This document shows positions 16,064 to 19,713 of a DNA stretch of 19,713 bases, piece by piece. Position numbers and translations under genes: made by a program. The stretch's first letter is position 1. Each line of letters opens with the position of its first letter. The DNA is taken from NCBI GenBank assembly GCA_947375085.1, contig CANCEQ010000036.1:1-19713 (forward strand), in the 5' to 3' direction. Under the pieces are notes generated by a model. It did not search any database, was not told the DNA's origin, and saw only the letters and a program-made list of their open reading frames with translations. Source of the DNA: Flavobacteriales bacterium. GTDB lineage: Bacteria > Bacteroidota > Bacteroidia > Flavobacteriales > Crocinitomicaceae.

Positions 16064-16726
16064 ATGACCCCATTTTCAATTATAATTACAGCAGGAGGAA
16101 TCGGAAAAAGAATGGGCAGTTCTATTCCAAAACAATTCATAGAAGTTGCAGGTCTACCACTATTAATGCATACTATCAATTGTTTTTATTCGTTTAATTC
16201 TAATTGCCAAATAATCATCACACTACCGGAAGATTGGAAAGAATTTTGGAAAGAATTAATTGAAAAAAACAAATTTAATGTACCGCATTTAATTGTAGAT
16301 GGTGGAATCGAACGCTATGATTCAATCAAAAATGCACTTTCAAAATGTAGCGAATCTATCATTGGAGTTCACGATGGCGTTCGTCCATTGGTAAGTCACA
16401 AAACCATAGAAAGATGCTTGCAATTAGCGCAAGAAAAAGGAACTGCCATTCCTACATTAACTCTGAAAGAATCAATAAGAAAAATAAAAGGAGATAAAAC
16501 TATAGCGGTTGAGCGAAAAAATTATTTAACAGTTCAAACTCCTCAACTATTCAAAAAAGAAATCTTAGAAAAAGCCTACACAATTCCATACCATAAAGGA
16601 ATAACAGACGATGCATCTTTAGTAGAAGAAGCTGGATTTAAAATTGAAATAACAGAAGGTAACGAAGAAAATATCAAAGTAACAACACCATTTGATTTAC
16701 AAATCATTAATCTATTCATTAAATAG
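16064..16726 (+). CDS. ispD: 2-C-methyl-D-erythritol 4-phosphate cytidylyltransferase
   Basis: 220 residues, normal length. It makes CDP-methylerythritol from CTP and methylerythritol 4-phosphate in the non-mevalonate route to isoprenoid precursors. Visible motifs: the nucleotide-binding loop IITAGGIGKRMGSSIPKQF (7-25) with the Arg and Lys that bind CTP; RYDSIKNAL (84-92); HDGVRPLV (103-110) with the metal-coordinating Asp; VQTPQLFKKEIL (157-168); TDDASLVEEAG (181-191); and ENIKVTTPFDL (202-212) with the substrate-binding Lys. The start places the first beta strand immediately after MTPF, as in other family members. It stands alone between a terminator upstream and the metF promoter downstream; ispF is not adjacent. 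Confidence 0.97.
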   Translation: MTPFSIIITAGGIGKRMGSSIPKQFIEVAGLPLLMHTINCFYSFNSNCQIIITLPEDWKEFWKELIEKNKFNVPHLIVDGGIERYDSIKNALSKCSESIIGVHDGVRPLVSHKTIERCLQLAQEKGTAIPTLTLKESIRKIKGDKTIAVERKNYLTVQTPQLFKKEILEKAYTIPYHKGITDDASLVEEAGFKIEITEGNEENIKVTTPFDLQIINLFIK

Positions 16727-16761
16727 GATTCTAAAATTCTTTTTTAAGATTTATATTAATG

Positions 16762-16769
16762 TATCTTTG
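16762..16769 (+). promoter_or_regulatory. -7 promoter element of metF
   Basis: TATCTTTG matches TAnnTTTG fully and lies 20 bp before the metF ATG. At 19 bp upstream the sequence is TTT rather than TTG, so the -33 half is imperfect. The leader is too short for a SAM riboswitch. Confidence 0.6.
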
Positions 16770-16789
16770 TACCACTTTATAAACATAGA

Positions 16790-17740
16790 ATGAAAATTAC
16801 AGATCATTTAGCAACAGCAAAAGAGACTTTGTTCTCAATCGAAATACTTCCTCCATTAAAAGGTAAAAGCATCCAATCAATCTATGATGGAATTGATCCT
16901 TTAATGGAATTTAAACCTCGTTTTGTGAATGTTACTTACCATAGAGAAGAATATATTTACAAAGAAAGAGAAAGAGGATTACTAGAAAAAATTGCTATTC
17001 GTAAACGTCCTGGTACAGTTGGTATCTGTGCAGCAATTATGAATAAATACCAAGTGGATGCAGTTCCCCATTTAATTTGTGGTGGATTTAGCAAAGAAGA
17101 AACTGAAAATGCTTTAATTGATTTACAATTCTTAGGAATTGACAATGTACTTGCATTAAGAGGTGATTCTATTAAAACGGAATCTACTTTCCGTCCTCAT
17201 GAAGATGGACATGAATTTGCAGTTGACTTGATCAAACAAGTTAAAGGAATGAATGAAGGAAATTATATGATGGACGATATTCAATTAGCACCAACTGATT
17301 TTTGTATCGGAGCAGCAGGATATCCTGAAAAACATTTCGAAGCAATGAACCTTACAACAGATTTACAATATCTTAAGGCAAAAGTTGATGCTGGAGCAGA
17401 ATACATTGTAACTCAAATGTTCTTTGACAATAGTAAATATTTCGCATTTGTTGATGCATGTAGAGCAATTGGAATTACTATTCCAATTATACCAGGATTA
17501 AAACCAATTAAAAACTTATCACACATTTCATTTTTACCAAAATTTTTCCATATTGATTATCCAGAAGATTTATCAAAAGAATTATTGAAATGCAAAGACA
17601 ATAAACAAGTGGAACAATTGGGAATTGAATGGGGAATAGCTCAATCAAAAGAATTAAAGGCAGCAAATGTCCCTTGTATTCACTATTATTCAATGGGTAA
17701 TTCTTACTCTGTACAGTCAATTGTAAAAGAAATTTTTTAA
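16790..17740 (+). CDS. metF: 5,10-methylenetetrahydrofolate reductase
   Basis: 316 residues, the usual bacterial length without the regulatory domain of eukaryotic enzymes. It reduces methylenetetrahydrofolate to 5-methyltetrahydrofolate using FAD, feeding methionine synthesis. Motifs: FSIEILPP (15-22), whose Glu18 is in the place of the catalytic glutamate; a VPHLICGGF strand (92-100); LALRGD (121-126), the folate/FAD-contacting Asp region; the CIGAAGYPEKH motif (172-182); and the VTQMFFDN strand (207-214). A clear -7 box precedes it. It probably shares a transcript with the secreted protein that starts 2 bp after its stop. No other methionine genes are in the window. Confidence 0.97.
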   Translation: MKITDHLATAKETLFSIEILPPLKGKSIQSIYDGIDPLMEFKPRFVNVTYHREEYIYKERERGLLEKIAIRKRPGTVGICAAIMNKYQVDAVPHLICGGFSKEETENALIDLQFLGIDNVLALRGDSIKTESTFRPHEDGHEFAVDLIKQVKGMNEGNYMMDDIQLAPTDFCIGAAGYPEKHFEAMNLTTDLQYLKAKVDAGAEYIVTQMFFDNSKYFAFVDACRAIGITIPIIPGLKPIKNLSHISFLPKFFHIDYPEDLSKELLKCKDNKQVEQLGIEWGIAQSKELKAANVPCIHYYSMGNSYSVQSIVKEIF

Positions 17741-17742
17741 CT

Positions 17743-18276
17743 ATGAAATTAACCATCGTCTTGTTTTTTGTTCTTTTGGGAAGTATCTCTTTTTCTCAAA
17801 CAAAAGATTTACACTTAAAAAATGTACTAATTATTGGACAATTAGATAAGGCTGATGATCGCTATTCGATTGAGATTGCTTTAACTGAATTACTTGCTGA
17901 AGCAGGAGTTAAGGCAATTCCATCGTTAAATATATTAAAAACGGGGGCTGATATTAAAGAATTAAGTAAAGATTCAATTCAAAAAATTGTAACTGGAAAA
18001 GGTATTGATACTTATATGACTGTCAATGTAAGAGGATTTGATAAAAAATTTAAATTAGCTCAAAATCACGATAATTTAATAACAGCCTTAAATACAACTC
18101 ATTTATTTCCTCTTTACCGTGACGAAACAGTAAATGTCAGTTTTGAATTTACATTTTATAGAGAAGGTCAGTTTATGGGTACAGATATTGTTAAATGTAA
18201 TAATGTAAGCTCAAGAGACTCAGTATTGAAACGTTTTCGTAAAAAAACAGCCAAAAGAATCCTTAAATGGATTTGA
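17743..18276 (+). CDS. Secreted protein of unknown function, co-transcribed with metF
   Basis: 177 residues. The N-terminus (MKLTIVLFFVLLGSISFSQ) is a signal peptide with no lipobox Cys, so the protein is probably periplasmic. The mature part begins with a beta-strand/helix pattern (KNVLIIGQLDKADDRYSIE at about 26-44, ELLAEAGVKAIPSL at 50-63) followed by a second strand, GIDTYMTVNVRGFD. This resembles a family of uncharacterised periplasmic proteins in which a short Rossmann-like half precedes an AIPSL-type segment. No catalytic motif is visible. The C-terminal tail is strongly basic (KRFRKKTAKRILKW). The ATG lies 2 bp after the metF stop, so co-transcription is likely, but a metabolic connection to folate is not evident. 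Confidence 0.82.
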   Translation: MKLTIVLFFVLLGSISFSQTKDLHLKNVLIIGQLDKADDRYSIEIALTELLAEAGVKAIPSLNILKTGADIKELSKDSIQKIVTGKGIDTYMTVNVRGFDKKFKLAQNHDNLITALNTTHLFPLYRDETVNVSFEFTFYREGQFMGTDIVKCNNVSSRDSVLKRFRKKTAKRILKWI

Positions 18277-18410
18277 TTAATTGATAATTTTTAAAGGATA
18301 ATTGAAAATGATTAGAAAATTGTCAAAAAAATAATCATTCTCTAAAGCTAAGTAAATAAAGGCTTTCAAAAAATAAACCTACCTAAAATTCAATCTTTTT
18401 TAAAAATTTA

Positions 18411-18441
18411 TTTGCTAATTAAAATATTCGCTCTATATTTG
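18411..18441 (+). promoter_or_regulatory. Bacteroidota promoter of the peroxiredoxin gene
   Basis: TTTG (18411-18414), 19-bp spacer, TATATTTG (18434-18441): a complete consensus promoter at the standard spacing, 31 bp before the ATG. The rest of the 196-bp gap (18277-18472) contains an AT-rich 8-bp inverted repeat (AATGATTA 18307-18314, TAATCATT 18332-18339, 17-base loop) without a following T-run, so it is a poor terminator, and nothing else I can identify. Confidence 0.78.
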
Positions 18442-18472
18442 ATTAAATATTCATCAATAAAGCGTTTAAATA

Positions 18473-18940
18473 ATGAGCAAGTTAAAGTTTTTAAAAGTTG
18501 GGGATAAAGCACCTTCATTTTCAGCAAAAGACGAAAATGGAAATACAATTAATTCTACAGATTTCAACGGGAAAAAATGGGTAATCTATTTTTATCCAAA
18601 AGATCAAACTCCTGGATGTATTGCTCAAGCTTGTAATATCAGAGATAATTATTCTACACTATTATCGAAGGATATTCAGATTATTGGAGTTAGCGCTGAC
18701 AACCAAAAATCACATTTAAACTTTATTGAAAAGCAACAAATACCATTTCCTTTAATTGCAGATGAAGATTTAACAGTCATAAAAGCATTTGGAGTATGGG
18801 GAGAAAAAAAGTTTATGGGTAAAATATATGATGGAATTCACAGAACTACATTCTTGATAAATGAAGAAAATACCATCGTCGGAATCATTGATAAACCCAA
18901 AACTAAAGCACATGTTGAAGAAATTTTAGAATTATTTTAA
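18473..18940 (+). CDS. bcp: Thioredoxin-dependent thiol peroxidase (peroxiredoxin, Bcp/PrxQ type)
   Basis: 155 residues, normal for Bcp/PrxQ. It reduces hydrogen peroxide and organic hydroperoxides in the cytoplasm and is recycled by thioredoxin. The active-site motif YPKDQTPGC (41-49) supplies the PxxxTxxC catalytic triad residues with peroxidatic Cys49; Cys54, five residues on (ACNIRD), is in the resolving position, so it should be an atypical two-Cys enzyme. The usual Thr after the peroxidatic Cys is Ile here, a mild change outside the triad. Arg124 in GIHRTTFLI is the conserved active-site arginine. KPKTKAHVEEIL closes the protein in typical fashion. It has its own strong promoter and stands alone. 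Confidence 0.95.
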   Translation: MSKLKFLKVGDKAPSFSAKDENGNTINSTDFNGKKWVIYFYPKDQTPGCIAQACNIRDNYSTLLSKDIQIIGVSADNQKSHLNFIEKQQIPFPLIADEDLTVIKAFGVWGEKKFMGKIYDGIHRTTFLINEENTIVGIIDKPKTKAHVEEILELF

Positions 18941-18977
18941 ATAAAAATTTATCAACGTAAATAGATTACGCACTTCT

Positions 18978-18990
18978 AGGTGCACCTTTG
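18978..18990 (+). promoter_or_regulatory. Candidate recA -7 element overlapped by a 10-bp palindrome
   Basis: CACCTTTG (18983-18990) differs from TAnnTTTG at one base. The perfect palindrome AGGTGCACCT (18978-18987) overlaps its left side, which is where a repressor would block initiation. No TTG is seen about 19 bp upstream. The remaining leader up to recA (18991-19075) is A-rich, with no hairpin I can support. Confidence 0.4.
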
Positions 18991-19075
18991 TAAAAATTAA
19001 AACAAACAAGTAGTAAAAACCTTCGACTTTAAAGATGCTAACGATCATCGATAAAGTAGAAACAAAACAAACGAT

Positions 19076-19713
19076 ATGGCAGTTAAAGAAGTAAACGCAG
19101 ACAAATTAAAAGCTCTTCAATTAACAATGGAAAAGCTTGATAAAGCATACGGTAAAGGAACCGTAATGAAATTAGGAGATGCTCCAATTCAAGATATAGA
19201 AGTAATTCAAACAGGTTCTATTACCTTGGATCTTGCATTAGGAATAAATGGTTTTCCAAAAGGGAGAGTTGTAGAAATTTTTGGACCTGAATCATCAGGT
19301 AAAACTACATTAGCGATTCATGCAATAGCAGAATGCCAAAAAAATGGGGGTATAGCGGCTTTCATTGACGCAGAGCATGCTTTTGACCAATTTTATGCTC
19401 AGAAATTAGGTGTTGATATAGGAAACTTATTAATCTCACAACCAGATAATGGAGAACAAGCATTGGAAATTGCTGATAATTTAATACGTTCAGGCGCTGT
19501 TGATTTAGTAGTTGTAGATTCGGTTGCTGCATTGACTCCAAAAGCAGAGATTGAAGGAGAAATGGGTGATTCACAAATGGGATTACAAGCTCGTTTAATG
19601 TCGAAAGCACTTCGTAAATTGACAGGTTCTATAAATAAAGCTGGATGTTGTTGTATTTTCATTAACCAATTGCGTGAGAAAATTGGGGTAATGTTTGGAA
19701 ATCCTGAAACAAC
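19076..19713 (+). CDS. recA: Recombinase RecA, N-terminal part (cut by window end)
   Basis: 212 complete codons, open to the window edge; the full protein should be around 335-350 residues. RecA forms ATP-dependent filaments on single-stranded DNA for homologous recombination and DNA-damage signalling. Visible: the N-terminal polymerisation helix ([19 protein letters not shown], 10-28); Walker [10 protein letters not shown] (70-78); the catalytic Glu in AEHAFD (99-104); Walker [11 protein letters not shown] (144-153); the [15 protein letters not shown] segment (168-182) of the L1 region; and [19 protein letters not shown] (195-213), which leads into the L2 loop. The Cys-Cys-Cys before IFINQ is common in this phylum. 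The ATG at 19076 gives the standard MAVKE-type start. No LexA-type box is recognised, although a palindrome overlaps the promoter. Confidence 0.97.
   Translation, partial: MAVKEVNADKLKALQLTMEKLDKAYGKGTVMKLGDAPIQDIEVIQTGSITLDLALGINGFPKGRVVEIFGPESSGKTTLAIHAIAECQKNGGIAAFIDAEHAFDQFYAQKLGVDIGNLLISQPDNGEQALEIADNLIRSGAVDLVVVDSVAALTPKAEIEGEMGDSQMGLQARLMSKALRKLTGSINKAGCCCIFINQLREKIGVMFGNPET

Noticed and set aside
16727..16789. SAM or other riboswitch before metF
   Set aside because: The predicted transcript leader is under 20 bases, too short for any known riboswitch.
18307..18339. Intrinsic terminator after the metF unit
   Set aside because: The 8-bp stem is all but one A/T pair per arm, has a 17-base loop and is not followed by a T-run.

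Overview
The window looks like a chromosomal segment of a Bacteroidota, most likely a Flavobacteriales member (Crocinitomicaceae/Fluviicola-like is my guess from style, not from a search). The DNA is AT-rich. Several genes sit behind Bacteroidota-type promoters (TTG, about 19-20 bp, TAnnTTTG), and I see no Shine-Dalgarno signals. Two giant genes end in the gliding-motility-type C-terminal domain that targets proteins to the type IX secretion system (T9SS). RecA, RsmA, IspD and MetF have the forms usual in this phylum.

Layout. 1-132 (-): first 44 codons of a lysine-rich protein cut by the window edge. 188-1665 (-): an ECF sigma factor and, joined by a TAATG overlap, a single-pass membrane protein that is probably its anti-sigma factor. 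1666-1890: divergent intergenic region. 1891-12670 (+): two tandem paralogous secreted proteins of 2240 and 1338 residues. Each has a signal peptide, a run of PKD-type modules (about 12 and 9), a run of roughly 82-residue Ig-like repeats (13 and 5) and a T9SS type B C-terminal domain. 12713-13267 (+): a secreted MORN-type repeat protein. 13279-14514 (+): a GT-B glycosyltransferase. 14581-15722 (+): a DUF4286-type small protein overlapping rsmA by 4 bp. 15797-15982 (+): a 61-residue membrane protein followed by a strong intrinsic terminator. 16064-16726 (+): ispD. 16790-18276 (+): metF with a secreted protein of unknown function 2 bp downstream. 18473-18940 (+): a Bcp-type peroxiredoxin. 19076-19713 (+): the first 212 complete codons of recA, cut by the window edge.

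How the parts fit. The left half is a cell-surface block: two very large, modular, cysteine-paired proteins, presumably exported by the T9SS and possibly acting as adhesins. A sigma/anti-sigma pair lies divergently beside them and could respond to envelope state; that link is an inference from position only. The right half is housekeeping: rRNA dimethylation, isoprenoid precursor synthesis, one-carbon/methionine metabolism, peroxide detoxification and recombination. No insertion sequence, CRISPR array, tRNA, rRNA or phage gene was seen. No gene-free stretch exceeds 300 bp; the longest is the 225-bp region at 1666-1890.

Nothing here is clearly a new system. The most interesting material is the repeat architecture of the paralogous surface proteins: eight successive repeat spacings of exactly 246 bp, a cysteine pair in every repeat, a two-repeat-unit duplication, and different module counts in the two copies.
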